A stretch of 64,000 bases of DNA from Pararheinheimera sp037968955 (GCA_037968955.1 JBBKWN010000037.1:1-64000); one strand, 5' to 3'; numbered from the stretch's first letter, positions 16,127 through 25,553 are shown. Notes: generated from the sequence alone by a model not told the origin. Translations and numbers: made by a program.

Positions 16127-18853
16127 TTAGTCGGCGAGGTACAAAACGCGGACCCGTTGCAGTAATTGTTGTTCGTCGGTGCTCAGCGGACCAAACTGTA
16201 ACCAGCGCGCCAGCAACTGCTCTTGATTAATCGACTCCCCACTATTGTGTTTATCGGTTAATAACAACATCTGCACTTGCTGACGTCGGCTAGCATCAGC
16301 TTCCGGTGATGGTTGACCTGCCGCCCATTCTAACGCGAGCGTCAAATCAGCCCGATTGAATGTCTTCTCTTGTTGTTGATTAAACACCAAACGATAAATG
16401 GGTGGCAAATCATTAACTTGGAATTCAGGAAGACTTAGTGCATCAAACAGCAGACGGTATTTGGTCTGGGTTGATTCAACTTGTAGCTCAGCAAGGCGTT
16501 GTTCGACTTGTTGTTGCAACTGCTTCTTTTGCGCTATTAAATCTCTGTCATCGCTAATATAGAGCTGATTTAACTGCGTCAATAATGGCTGTAACGTCGC
16601 TTGACTGGCAGCAGCGCTAATTTGTTCAGCCAAGGCACTCAGTTGCTCGCCCTGTTGTGACTTTCGCTGCGCCTGCTCCGTTAACTGCAGCTCTTTTGCC
16701 GCAGCTCGCTCGGCAAACCATTGATCACATACACTGCGGAACTCTTGCCACAATTGCTGATCTTGGTTGCGACCGGCAAAACCGATATTTTTCCATTGTT
16801 GCTGTAAAACTTTAAGTTGCGCAGAAACCTGGTCCACACTATCACCACTACACAACTGCTTTGCGATGGTGATTAATTGCTGTTTGGCTTCGCTATTTTG
16901 TTGCTGCTCTGTTTTTTGTTGCTGTTTAAGTTGATTCACTAGTTGCGAGAATCGAGGCTGAAGCTGGTCAAACTGTGCCTTTTCGACCGAGCCCGATTGT
17001 TGCCACTCTTTCAAACTTTGTTGTAACGCAGTATCGAGCGCTTTGCCAGTCAGCCCGCTGGCGACTTGTTGTTCGAGCTGTTCAATGATCACCAGCTTTG
17101 CCGCGGCATTTTTTAGCCGCTGTGCATCTTGCTCGGCGAAATATTCGCGACAAGGCGCGAACGCCTGCTCACAAGCTTGATTAAAATCTTGCGTAAGTTG
17201 CTCTTCCAGTGCCGCTTCGGCACGGCCCAAGGTGTTCCATAGCGCCCTGCTTTGTTTCACTTGTGACGCGCGATCTGCCGGCGTCACATCACTGGCTGCT
17301 GCCAGCTGTTGCATCACAGCAACCAGTTCTTGTTTGCGCGGGGTGGCAATATAGGCTTGTAAATCTGCCAGATCATCCACTTGCGCGCTGATTTGCTGAA
17401 ACTCTGTCGCGAGCTGCTGCTGGCTAAGCGCCGTTAAGCTTTCATAGTCGCGGGTAATCCCTTTAAACAAACCAAATAACACATTATATTTACCGGCTTG
17501 GTGCAAACGTTTAAATTCCGCCAGCTTGCTTTTAAATTGTCGTTGCAGTTTTTCTTGCTGGCCCAATAACGGTTCGCAGTGCTGCTGCCACTGTTTGGAT
17601 AATTGCAAATAACTGTCACTAAAACTTTGTGGCATCAGCTGCTTCAGCACTTTAACTTGCCGTTGCCACTGTTGCTGCCATTGTTTAAATTGCTGATAGG
17701 CAGCATTAATATCCTGCTCAGCCGATGGTAAACCAATAGCAGCCTGCTCGGCGAGCAAGCGAGCGGTCAACGCCAATGCTTCCGCCAGCTGTGGCAGTTG
17801 ATCCAGTTGCTGTTGCATGGCTTTGTGCGAAAGCAGTAACGGCTGCCGCTGCGCGGTTGTCAAATCAGCGTCGGCAATTGCATTGGCCAGCATCGAAATA
17901 ACTTGTTGCTGCGCCGAAACTGCATCCAAATCACCGGCAGTTAAAGCGGTGGCTATTTGTGTGGCAACATTGGCCAATTGCGCCGCTAATTCCTGATAAA
18001 GCGCTTGCTGTGCGACCCGCGCCGCTTGCTGCTGTTGTGCGAGTTGCAGCTCAGCTAAGCGTGGCGCAAAAGCACGTTCGGTCAGTTGGCAGACTTTGTT
18101 GTACTTTGCGGTAAAATCGTCAGCATCAGGTAGGCAGGTCAGATCATCGGCTAATTCCAGCCACTGCTGCTGGTACAATGATAACTTTTGCTGCGCTTGT
18201 GCAATATCGTTGTTCTCGCGGACAGAATTTAGTTTTGCCAGCAATAACACCACTTGCTTACGGACCCGTTCCGGTTTTAATTTTTGCTCAAGGCGCTTTG
18301 CAATTTTATCTTGCACGGCTTGGGTTAATTCGGCATTGGTCAATTGGCGGTTTAACTTTTCTAATACTTTGTCATCATCAAGCAACTGCAATAAGGCAAG
18401 TCGCTGACTGACCGATAACGTGTCATCTAAAATACCACTTTGGTACAGATCGTTTCGAGCGAGCCGTTGGATCAAACTAAATTTGATGTTGGCGTCTGTT
18501 TCTGTGTGTGCCAGTTTTTCTAAGATACTGCTGCGATTACATTCGGCGATAAATTGTTGCTTCAGTTGCATTGAAACCTGATTTTGCAACAACATCGTAA
18601 TCAGCTGTTGCTCGGCAAATTGCTTCAACCGATCAGCCGATTCATGCTTACTTGCTTGCCACCATAATGAAAATTCATTCAAACGCTCTAACGCCGTGCG
18701 ACGAACGGCTTCAACACCATCGTTAAACGCCAATTCATGCAAAATTTCTTTATGCTCATTGCTGGATTGATCCAAATCGGCAATGGCTAACTGACGGATA
18801 GTGGCATTTTCGTGTTGCCATTTTGGTTTAAACCAACGTTTAAAGATCATCAT
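16127..18853 (-). CDS. Large Gln-rich DUF349 coiled-coil protein
   Basis: A 908-residue cytoplasmic protein dominated by Gln/Ala/Leu-rich helices, with several DUF349-type repeats recognisable by the recurring W...L..A pattern (for example LKEWQQSGSVEKAQFDQL, LQQQWKNIGFAGRNQDQQLW). An N-terminal part with HEAT-like character (residues 10-120: VRRTALERLNEF) precedes the coiled coils. The biochemical role is unknown. ATG 18853 is chosen because AAGG lies seven to nine bases upstream; upstream in-frame residues overlap the next gene. It overlaps the end of yeaC by 14 bases, so it is the distal gene of a unit with yeaC and the zinc-ribbon gene. Confidence 0.85.
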   Translation of the reverse strand: MMIFKRWFKPKWQHENATIRQLAIADLDQSSNEHKEILHELAFNDGVEAVRRTALERLNEFSLWWQASKHESADRLKQFAEQQLITMLLQNQVSMQLKQQFIAECNRSSILEKLAHTETDANIKFSLIQRLARNDLYQSGILDDTLSVSQRLALLQLLDDDKVLEKLNRQLTNAELTQAVQDKIAKRLEQKLKPERVRKQVVLLLAKLNSVRENNDIAQAQQKLSLYQQQWLELADDLTCLPDADDFTAKYNKVCQLTERAFAPRLAELQLAQQQQAARVAQQALYQELAAQLANVATQIATALTAGDLDAVSAQQQVISMLANAIADADLTTAQRQPLLLSHKAMQQQLDQLPQLAEALALTARLLAEQAAIGLPSAEQDINAAYQQFKQWQQQWQRQVKVLKQLMPQSFSDSYLQLSKQWQQHCEPLLGQQEKLQRQFKSKLAEFKRLHQAGKYNVLFGLFKGITRDYESLTALSQQQLATEFQQISAQVDDLADLQAYIATPRKQELVAVMQQLAAASDVTPADRASQVKQSRALWNTLGRAEAALEEQLTQDFNQACEQAFAPCREYFAEQDAQRLKNAAAKLVIIEQLEQQVASGLTGKALDTALQQSLKEWQQSGSVEKAQFDQLQPRFSQLVNQLKQQQKTEQQQNSEAKQQLITIAKQLCSGDSVDQVSAQLKVLQQQWKNIGFAGRNQDQQLWQEFRSVCDQWFAERAAAKELQLTEQAQRKSQQGEQLSALAEQISAAASQATLQPLLTQLNQLYISDDRDLIAQKKQLQQQVEQRLAELQVESTQTKYRLLFDALSLPEFQVNDLPPIYRLVFNQQQEKTFNRADLTLALEWAAGQPSPEADASRRQQVQMLLLTDKHNSGESINQEQLLARWLQFGPLSTDEQQLLQRVRVLYLAD

Positions 18854-19181
18854 GTGTGAACCTTGCAATAGTTGCTGCAGCATTATCATCTGCGGACTGG
18901 GAGCCAGTCTGGGGCGCGGCCTGGAGCTTAGATGGTGCCGCCTCGAGTTGTTGTTTCATTTGAGCTTTAGATTTCACCACCATCTGGCCATCGACACCGA
19001 TGGTAAATGGTTCGTCACTGCGCAGTATTTTGGCTTGATAAGCCATGACTAGCTGCATGCTATGGGCATGTTGTTGGTCGGAGAGTAAAGTGCCGTCGGC
19101 CCAGCGTTTTGTAGCAACCGCCTCGACCAAATTTTGATAGGTATCAGCCGACATGGCGTTGACCAATGAAAAAAAATCCAT
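18840..19181 (-). CDS. yeaC: YeaC-like DUF1315 protein
   Basis: A 113-residue protein whose first 75 residues match the DUF1315/YeaC pattern: AMSADTYQNLVEAV, KWADGTLLS-like segment (here RWADGTLLS), LQLVM-like helix and the GQMVVKSKAQMKQQL end. The last 35 residues are Ala/Gln/Ser-rich and probably unstructured, longer than the E. coli protein. Function unknown. It starts within two bases of the preceding gene's stop. Confidence 0.85.
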   Translation of the reverse strand: MDFFSLVNAMSADTYQNLVEAVATKRWADGTLLSDQQHAHSMQLVMAYQAKILRSDEPFTIGVDGQMVVKSKAQMKQQLEAAPSKLQAAPQTGSQSADDNAAATIARFTHDDL

Positions 19182-19182
19182 A

Positions 19183-19506
19183 TTACTTTCTCTTGTACAG
19201 GACGATCCGTACTTTCGTAATCATGTACCAGGCGCAGCCCAGCAGCAAAGTGGCGTAAACGAAATTCAATTCCAAAGAGTCTGGCTCTGGTGTGCGATAG
19301 TAATACCAGATGAAACTGCTGAGAAAAACCAACATCGCTAACATTGCGTGATTGTTAAGACGATCACCCATTTTTTGTTTTTTTTCTCGTTGTAATTTAT
19401 GCATCGCTTCGGCCGAAATTTCACCAAGCTGCGAACCACAATGGGTGCAGGCCGCGGCTTTATCAGACACTTGCTTTTTACAATAAGGACAGGAAATTAT
19501 AGCCAT
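19183..19506 (-). CDS. Zinc-ribbon membrane protein
   Basis: A 107-residue protein with an N-terminal zinc ribbon (CPYCKK at residues 5-10 and CTHCGS near 20-25), a basic linker, and two C-terminal transmembrane helices (about residues 52-70 and 78-97) ending in KRK. The function is unknown. ATG 19506 follows GAGG with eight-base spacing; the nine extra in-frame residues upstream are not needed. First gene of a unit with yeaC and the DUF349 gene. Confidence 0.78.
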   Translation of the reverse strand: MAIISCPYCKKQVSDKAAACTHCGSQLGEISAEAMHKLQREKKQKMGDRLNNHAMLAMLVFLSSFIWYYYRTPEPDSLELNFVYATLLLGCAWYMITKVRIVLYKRK

Positions 19507-19687
19507 CGATCGGACCTCTTTTTGCCTGCGCACTATAAAGGAAAAGTACCCAGTTGCAAACTACTGCAAGGTAAAAGCAACGCTGCAAATTATTGAGCGC
19601 TATCCAGCGACAAAAACCTTTGTCAGGGTGACAGTGGAACCCAACCTAACCTTGGCTCGGTAGCACTGCATGCCGTTTAAATCTTTC

Positions 19688-19716
19688 ATAAAAAATGGCA
19701 CCCTCTGGTGCCATTC
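19688..19716 (-). terminator. Terminator of the carboxypeptidase gene
   Basis: Read on the minus strand, a 9-bp stem (AATGGCACC and its complement) is followed by a run of T residues. Confidence 0.8.
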
Positions 19717-19730
19717 AAAACGCGCGTTAT

Positions 19731-20855
19731 TTATAGCGCGTTAACCACGGCCCGCACGGCAATCAGCATATCCTGACCGAACTTCATCGAGCGAACATCT
19801 GACCAACCAAATTGTTCATCTGGCAAATTGGCATTATCTTTAAATGGCATTTCAACGGTGTAAGACAAGCACTTAAACTGCTCCGCCACCCAAGTTGACG
19901 CCACAGTTAAATTTGCCTGACCGGGTGCGTCGATGTCGTAACCAAACTTTGTTTGGAACTCTGGCGTTACCAATAACAACGCTTGTTTAAAACTGGTCTC
20001 AAGAGCGGCCATTTTCGCGCTATACGACGGTACACCTTCTGCGCCGGCAACAAAATTGTAGGGCAGGTTTTCGTCGCCATGGATATCTAAAAACATATCA
20101 ACACCGACTTCCAACATTTTTTGCTGCACTAAATACACTTCTGGGCTTTTTTCCAGGGTTGGTGTTTGCCACTCCCGGTTTAAATTCACCCCCGCTGCGT
20201 TGGTTCTTAAATGACCGCGGACACTGCCATCCGGATTCATATTGGGCACGATATAAAACACCGCTTGGTCGAGTAAATCACGAGCTACGCCGTCATCTTC
20301 GTCCAATAGTCGGTCTAATAGTCCTTCAACAAACCACTCCGCCATCGTTTCACCCGGATGCTGGCGTGCCGTGATCCAAATTTTCTTCTTACCGGCTTCG
20401 TGTTCACCAACCACCAGCAAACTCATGTCACGACCATCCAGCGTTTCGCCTAAATCAACGAGTTGCACCCAATCACTATTTTGTGACTGTCCCAACAAGT
20501 CTTGATGGCGTTCGTAGCTATAAGGCGCAAAGTACGCAAAATAACAAGATTGAGCTTCAGGATAATGGTGAATGGTTAACTCATTGCCATCAAATTCTGT
20601 TGGCACCCGAAACCACGTTTCCCGATCATAGGACGCCACAGCCTGATAATCAGCCCAGCCCTTTGGATAGGCGGAATCAGCCAAATTAGTAATTTTTATG
20701 GTATGAGGTTCAAAACTGTTGCTGTGCAGGCGAAAATGGAACCACTGATAAAAGTCTGAATTGTGGTCTTTACGAATAGCTAGTTGAATATTTTCAATAC
20801 TATCAGCCTGAATAACTTCAATATTACCGCTGTCAAAATTACTGGTAATTTTCAT
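19731..20855 (-). CDS. M14 zinc carboxypeptidase, cytosolic-carboxypeptidase (CCP) subfamily
   Basis: A 374-residue metallocarboxypeptidase resembling the bacterial branch of the CCP/Nna1 group. A beta-sandwich N-terminal domain (residues 1-130, with WFHFRL and YFAYFAPYSYERH) precedes the catalytic domain. Zinc ligands are visible: HPGE near residue 166 and the His in FLDIHGDE near residue 258. The substrate-contact segment NPDGSVRGHLRTNAAGVNLN is intact, and the catalytic Glu is expected in YTVEMPFKDN near residue 342. No signal peptide, so cytosolic. In eukaryotes this subfamily trims polyglutamate; the bacterial substrate is unknown. Confidence 0.88.
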   Translation of the reverse strand: MKITSNFDSGNIEVIQADSIENIQLAIRKDHNSDFYQWFHFRLHSNSFEPHTIKITNLADSAYPKGWADYQAVASYDRETWFRVPTEFDGNELTIHHYPEAQSCYFAYFAPYSYERHQDLLGQSQNSDWVQLVDLGETLDGRDMSLLVVGEHEAGKKKIWITARQHPGETMAEWFVEGLLDRLLDEDDGVARDLLDQAVFYIVPNMNPDGSVRGHLRTNAAGVNLNREWQTPTLEKSPEVYLVQQKMLEVGVDMFLDIHGDENLPYNFVAGAEGVPSYSAKMAALETSFKQALLLVTPEFQTKFGYDIDAPGQANLTVASTWVAEQFKCLSYTVEMPFKDNANLPDEQFGWSDVRSMKFGQDMLIAVRAVVNAL

Positions 20856-20973
20856 GAACTAGGATTCCAAACAATTAAAAAAAGCCGAGGTTAACACAAT
20901 CCCTGTACGCTGAAAACGTGAACAAGGGTTCAAATTTTAGTGACTAAAAGCGGTTCCATCGCCATTAAATACA

Positions 20974-20996
20974 GAAAGCCGCATTAAGCGGCCTTC
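20974..20996 (-). terminator. Weak terminator of the extended GAPDH gene
   Basis: GAAAGCCGC and GCGGCCTTC pair with one mismatch across a 5-base loop, 17 bases beyond the stop on the minus strand. The T tract is poor. Confidence 0.5.
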
Positions 20997-21012
20997 TACA
21001 GACTAACAGTAA

Positions 21013-22464
21013 TTAACGAGCTAACGGCAAGGTCGGATAGGCAATACCCGCCATTTCGTTCATCACACGGATGACCTGCGTGCTGTAACCAAACTCGTTG
21101 TCATACCAAACGTACAACACACAACGATCACCCTCAGCAATCGTGGCTTGTGAGTCAACTACACCGGCGTAGCGCGAGCCAACAAGATCGCTCGACACAA
21201 TTTCAGTCGAGTTGGTGTAATCAATTTGGTCTTGCAATTCCGAGAACAACGATACTTTTTGCAAATAAGCATTGAGCTCGTCACGGTTGGTTTCTTTATT
21301 GAGGTTCAACGACAAAATCGCCATTGAAACGTTCGGTGTTGGCACCCGAATGGCATTGCCAGTCAACTTGCCTTTGAGCTCTGGCAGCGCCTTAGCTACC
21401 GCTGAGGCCGCACCCGTTGAGGTGATGACCATGTTTAGCGGCGCAGCTCGGCCACGGCGCTCTGCAGTATGATAGTTATCAATCAAATTTTGATCATTGG
21501 TATAAGAATGTACCGTCTCAACGTGACCGTTGCGAATGCCATATTCGTCATTTAGTGCTTTTAACACTGGTGTAATGGCATTGGTGGTACAACTCGCGGC
21601 CGAGACGATTTTGTCATCCTTGCTAATCATTGTATGGTTGACGCCATATACGATATTTTTAACATCGCCTTTTGCCGGCGCTGTCAGCAAGACTTTTGCA
21701 GCGCCTTTGGCTTTAAAGTGAATTGACAATTCTTGATCGTCTTTCCAAATGCCTGTGTTATCAACAACTAATGCGTTATCTATGCCGTATTTGGTGTAGT
21801 CAACTTGATCTGGAGAGTCTGCGTAAATAACTTTAATAAAAGTGCCATTGGCTTTAATACCGCCGTTTTCCTGATCCACGGTAATGCTGCCGTTAAAGGG
21901 CCCGTGAATCGAATCTCGACGTAATAAACTCGCGCGCTTTTCTAAGTCGCCTTTGCGCCCACCGCGAACCACAACGGCACGTAACCGAAGTTTAGCGCTT
22001 GGACCTGCCCGTTCAATCATCAATCGAGCTAACAAGCGACCTATTCGGCCAAAACCATATAACACCACATCGGTTGGCACGATATTGTCATCGTGATCCA
22101 GTAAGTCTGATAGTTCTCGTTCTAAATATTGCTGCAGGGTCAGACCATTGGCGGCATTTTTATAAGTATATGCAAAAGCAAGTTTACCAAGATCAATTCG
22201 GCCTGGCGCCAGATTGAGTTGACTAATCACTTCCAGCACGGGGAAGCTTTCACGTAACCGCAGTTTTTGCTGTTCAAAACGTTCAACCGTCTTGTGCGCT
22301 TTGATGATGTCGATGGTCGTGGCATTGACCAGCGGCTTGCCGTACACCACCAGTTCAACCGCTTTGTTGCGATATAAACGGCCAATGATCGGTTGCATAT
22401 TTTCAGCAATTTCCTGGCGTTCTTGCCAGCTACGTTGATACTGTTCTTCGTGCGATAAGGTCAT
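21013..22464 (-). CDS. Glyceraldehyde-3-phosphate dehydrogenase with N-terminal extension
   Basis: A 483-residue GAPDH-family protein. The NAD-binding core starts at residue 132 (YGFGRIGRLLARL) and the catalytic Cys is C292 in SAASCTTNA; the His is in the VHSYTNDQN segment. The 130-residue N-terminal extension is helical and is known from the second GAPDH of Shewanella and Vibrio. Direction (glycolytic or gluconeogenic) and cofactor preference cannot be read reliably. ATG 22464 has AAGG eight bases upstream. Divergent from the DUF2989 gene; the shared region carries a HexR-like inverted repeat. Confidence 0.92.
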   Translation of the reverse strand: MTLSHEEQYQRSWQERQEIAENMQPIIGRLYRNKAVELVVYGKPLVNATTIDIIKAHKTVERFEQQKLRLRESFPVLEVISQLNLAPGRIDLGKLAFAYTYKNAANGLTLQQYLERELSDLLDHDDNIVPTDVVLYGFGRIGRLLARLMIERAGPSAKLRLRAVVVRGGRKGDLEKRASLLRRDSIHGPFNGSITVDQENGGIKANGTFIKVIYADSPDQVDYTKYGIDNALVVDNTGIWKDDQELSIHFKAKGAAKVLLTAPAKGDVKNIVYGVNHTMISKDDKIVSAASCTTNAITPVLKALNDEYGIRNGHVETVHSYTNDQNLIDNYHTAERRGRAAPLNMVITSTGAASAVAKALPELKGKLTGNAIRVPTPNVSMAILSLNLNKETNRDELNAYLQKVSLFSELQDQIDYTNSTEIVSSDLVGSRYAGVVDSQATIAEGDRCVLYVWYDNEFGYSTQVIRVMNEMAGIAYPTLPLAR

Positions 22465-22530
22465 GAGATAGCCTTTTACGTCGTAAGTGAGTCTGGTGAT
22501 TTGTAGGGTGCCTCGCGATAAGGCGGCTTA

Positions 22531-22568
22531 TTGTAATTGAATTGGTAATACTACAACAACAATTACAA
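22531..22568. promoter_or_regulatory. Inverted repeat with HexR-like half-sites
   Basis: TTGTAATTG (22531-22539) and CAATTACAA (22560-22568) form a perfect 9-bp inverted repeat 20 bases apart. Each arm is the TGTAAT/ATTACA half of a HexR operator, though neither is paired at the usual 15-bp spacing. It lies 66 bases upstream of the extended GAPDH gene. Confidence 0.45.
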
Positions 22569-22623
22569 AAGATTTTTTCCGGGAAATTGTTTATGCTCCA
22601 TCTAGCTAATTTGGAGAGCTCTT

Positions 22624-23418
22624 ATGAAAATAGTTTGGTTAAGTCTATCGCTACTGGTGTTGGCGGGTTGTGGACCTAAACAGCAGACCGTCGCCGAAAT
22701 CTGTAAAGATAACCCGGCTGTTTGTTCTGATTTAAACGAAGATGCACAATGTAATGAACAACGTCGGGACGTTATTTTTGAACGGTTTACCGAAGGGAAA
22801 CTACCGTCGGATAAAAACAAATATAAGCTTTTGATTTCGTTTGAAAAATACTCAAAATGTATCGAGTTAGCTTCAGGCATTGAGCACATCAAATTAAAAG
22901 AAAAAACGACATCGCGCGTGAATGGTTTTTTAACGAGCCTGCGAGAGATTAAACGACTTACTGAAGAAACGGTCAGTTCAGACGATCCAAATTTGCTGCA
23001 ATTTCATTGGTCACGCCATCAAAGTCAGCCACACTTAGAACGTTTTTTAACTGCGGAAAAAAACCAACAGTTAGAAACACCAGAGCTACAAATTGCGCTT
23101 GCTAGTTATTACATGAAACGCGATGCGAAAAAAACCATCGATATTCTTCACCATGCGCTAAGCCTATATAAAGCAGATGCGGTGGTTGATCCCGAGATTT
23201 ATACGGCGTTGACGACCATTTATTACAAGCAAAAGAACTATCAGCTTTCTTTGTTATGGGCATTGGTCGCAGAGGACGCCGGCATCGAGCGGATTGAATT
23301 TGCGAGAATTAAAACAGAACTTAAAGAAATGAAAATTGATGCAGATCCGATAGAGTCACTGGCAGACGACACCATTGACAGCATCAAACAGGGCCAATTC
23401 AAAGTGCCGGTTTTATAA
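22624..23418 (+). CDS. DUF2989 lipoprotein
   Basis: A 264-residue lipoprotein of the DUF2989 family. The signal peptide ends in a lipobox (LAGC, Cys about residue 16), followed by a Cys-containing segment (EICKDNPAVCSDLN), a helical middle, and a C-terminal half with TPR-like helices (ALASYYMKRD, ALTTIYYKQKNYQLSLLWALVAEDAG). Function unknown. Good ribosome site (GGAGAG) before ATG 22624. Divergent from the extended GAPDH gene. Confidence 0.8.
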   Translation: MKIVWLSLSLLVLAGCGPKQQTVAEICKDNPAVCSDLNEDAQCNEQRRDVIFERFTEGKLPSDKNKYKLLISFEKYSKCIELASGIEHIKLKEKTTSRVNGFLTSLREIKRLTEETVSSDDPNLLQFHWSRHQSQPHLERFLTAEKNQQLETPELQIALASYYMKRDAKKTIDILHHALSLYKADAVVDPEIYTALTTIYYKQKNYQLSLLWALVAEDAGIERIEFARIKTELKEMKIDADPIESLADDTIDSIKQGQFKVPVL

Positions 23419-23449
23419 CGAGCACCGACAACGGAACTACCGGCGTCTG

Positions 23450-23833
23450 TTAAGGCGCCGGATTAAACTGCAGCGACACGGAATTGACACAATAACGCTG
23501 TCCTTCGGGCTGCGGTCCATCCTCAAACACATGCCCGAGGTGCGACTCGCACTGCGCACAAAGTATTTCAGTACGCCGCATACCATGACTGTGATCGGGT
23601 TGATACTTTACTTGGCCAGTTAGCGACTGGCTAAAAGATGGCCAACCACAACCAGCGTCAAACTTGGACGCTGAGTCAAATAGCGGCGCATTACAGCAGA
23701 CGCAATGATAACAACCGGTTTCTTCATTTTGTAACAAAGTGCCGCTAAACGGATGTTCAGTACCTTTTTGCCGGGTCACCCGAAACTGCTCTGCCGTCAA
23801 ACGCTCTCGCCATTGTTGTTCAGTCAGTTGCAT
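23450..23833 (-). CDS. msrB: Peptide-methionine (R)-S-oxide reductase MsrB
   Basis: A 127-residue MsrB that reduces methionine-R-sulfoxide in proteins. Two zinc-binding CxxC pairs are present (CVCCNAP near residue 42 and CAQCESHLGH near residue 92). The catalytic Cys is in RYCVNSVSLQF near residue 114, and the GCGWPSF substrate loop is intact. Start ATG 23833 follows a GGGG ribosome site. Convergent with the DUF2989 gene. Confidence 0.96.
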   Translation of the reverse strand: MQLTEQQWRERLTAEQFRVTRQKGTEHPFSGTLLQNEETGCYHCVCCNAPLFDSASKFDAGCGWPSFSQSLTGQVKYQPDHSHGMRRTEILCAQCESHLGHVFEDGPQPEGQRYCVNSVSLQFNPAP

Positions 23834-23862
23834 GATTAACCCCTTGCATTAGAAGATATTGT

Positions 23863-25392
23863 TTATTTGACTTTAGTCATGGTGCGCGCTGGCGAGCTCC
23901 AGTCAACATGAAATGTTTTGCCTTTACTTTTATCGGTCCGTTCAAAAGTATGGGCACCAAAATAATCACGCTGGCCCTGTAATAAGTTGGCCGGAAGTAC
24001 CGCAGTTCGATATGAATCGTAGTAACTTAAAGCAGAACTTAGCGCGGCCACCGGTACGCCTAATAACGTAGCGTCAGCAACCGAACGACGCCAGTTCATC
24101 TGATAGACGGAGATTTGCTTGGCGAAAAATGGGTCGACCAACAAATTGGCTAAATCGTCGTTGCGCTCATATGCATCGGTGATCGATTGCAAGAACACCG
24201 CGCGGATAATACAACCAGCACGCCAAATTTTAGCAATTTCGGCAAAGTTAAGCGCCCAGCCATGTTCAGCACCAGCGGTTTTCATTAAATCAAAACCTTG
24301 TGCGTAAACACAAATTTTGGCGCAATACAAAGCATCATGTAGTTGGTTGATCACTTGCTCACGTTTGGCTTCGGTTGGTTTTTCCTGCACCGGGCCGGCC
24401 AATAACGTTGATGCCGCCACACGCTGCTCTTTTAACGTTGAAATAGAGCGCGCATACACTGCTTCGGCAATAGTCGGTGACGGACAGCCTAGTTCCAAAC
24501 TACTGACCGCAGTCCATAAGCCGGTACCTTTTTGACCTGCCTTGTCGAGAATGACATCGACTAACGGCAAACCAGTTTCTGAATCTTTGGTTGCCAGCAC
24601 TTCGGCACTAATTTCCATTAGATAACTATTTAAAATGCCCTGATTCCATTCTTTAAATACCGCAGCGACCTGTAACGCCGTCATTCCCAGCGCATCACGC
24701 ATCACTTGGTAAGCTTCACAAATCAGCTGCATATCGGCGTATTCAATACCGTTGTGGACCATTTTCACATAGTGACCAGAACCACCAGCGCCAATATATG
24801 TCGCGCACGGCTCACCTTCTGTCACCGGATTGCCTGGTTCAAAGCGTTCAATAGGGCGGCCGGTTTTTGGGTCAACTTTCGCGGCAATCGCCCGCCACAC
24901 AGGTTCTATTCGTGTCCAAGCGTAGGGGTCGCCACTTGGCATCAACGACGGGCCAAATCGGGCTCCTACTTCGCCGCCTGAGACCGCAGTGCTAAAGAAA
25001 ATAAAGTCACCTTCGTATTGTTTTTCACGCCGGACGGTATCCGTCCATAGGCTGTTGCCGGTGTCGACAATAATATCGTCGGCGTTAATTCCAGCATCAA
25101 TCAGTTTGGAACATACATCGTCCACCGGACGACCGGCAGGCACAGAGAGGATAATTAAATGCGGAGAAGATAGTTTGCCCAATAACTCGGTGTAAGAACT
25201 ACAGGCGATCACCCGGCCTGCTTTTCCACCATTTTCCGCCTGATCCTGTTGGATGACTGACTCGAGTTTTTTGTGATCCAGATCGAACGCCGCTACGCGG
25301 TAACCATGGTCAGCAAGGTTGAGAATAAGGTTTTTCCCCATCACACCTGCACCGACAAAACCAATATCACACTGTACTGTTAGATCTGTCAT
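23863..25392 (-). CDS. gnd: 6-phosphogluconate dehydrogenase (decarboxylating)
   Basis: A 509-residue enzyme of the oxidative pentose phosphate pathway, converting 6-phosphogluconate and NADP+ to ribulose-5-phosphate, CO2 and NADPH. The Rossmann motif GFVGAGVMGKNLILNLADHG starts at residue 11; the substrate segment SGGEVGAR near residue 139 and the catalytic HNGIEYADMQL segment near residue 213 are intact. Length suits the long (type I) form. ATG 25392 has GGAG upstream. It lies 30 bases from msrB and 168 bases downstream of glgX. Confidence 0.96.
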   Translation of the reverse strand: MTDLTVQCDIGFVGAGVMGKNLILNLADHGYRVAAFDLDHKKLESVIQQDQAENGGKAGRVIACSSYTELLGKLSSPHLIILSVPAGRPVDDVCSKLIDAGINADDIIVDTGNSLWTDTVRREKQYEGDFIFFSTAVSGGEVGARFGPSLMPSGDPYAWTRIEPVWRAIAAKVDPKTGRPIERFEPGNPVTEGEPCATYIGAGGSGHYVKMVHNGIEYADMQLICEAYQVMRDALGMTALQVAAVFKEWNQGILNSYLMEISAEVLATKDSETGLPLVDVILDKAGQKGTGLWTAVSSLELGCPSPTIAEAVYARSISTLKEQRVAASTLLAGPVQEKPTEAKREQVINQLHDALYCAKICVYAQGFDLMKTAGAEHGWALNFAEIAKIWRAGCIIRAVFLQSITDAYERNDDLANLLVDPFFAKQISVYQMNWRRSVADATLLGVPVAALSSALSYYDSYRTAVLPANLLQGQRDYFGAHTFERTDKSKGKTFHVDWSSPARTMTKVK

Positions 25393-25525
25393 TCAAGCTT
25401 TCTCCGAAATACCGGTACGGCAAAATGCCGGTGATTATACTGGAAAAGCACGGGCGAAGGCAGCTTTTGGCGACAAAGAAGTTGCGGTACTGACCATCGT
25501 CGACCCACAAAGCCACCATACGATT

Positions 25526-25553
25526 AAAAAAAAGCCAACATCGTCGTGTTAGC
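25526..25553 (-). terminator. Terminator of malQ-glgB-glgX
   Basis: On the minus strand GCTAACA and TGTTGGC form a 7-bp stem with one G-T pair, followed by eight T residues, only seven bases beyond the glgX stop. Confidence 0.85.
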
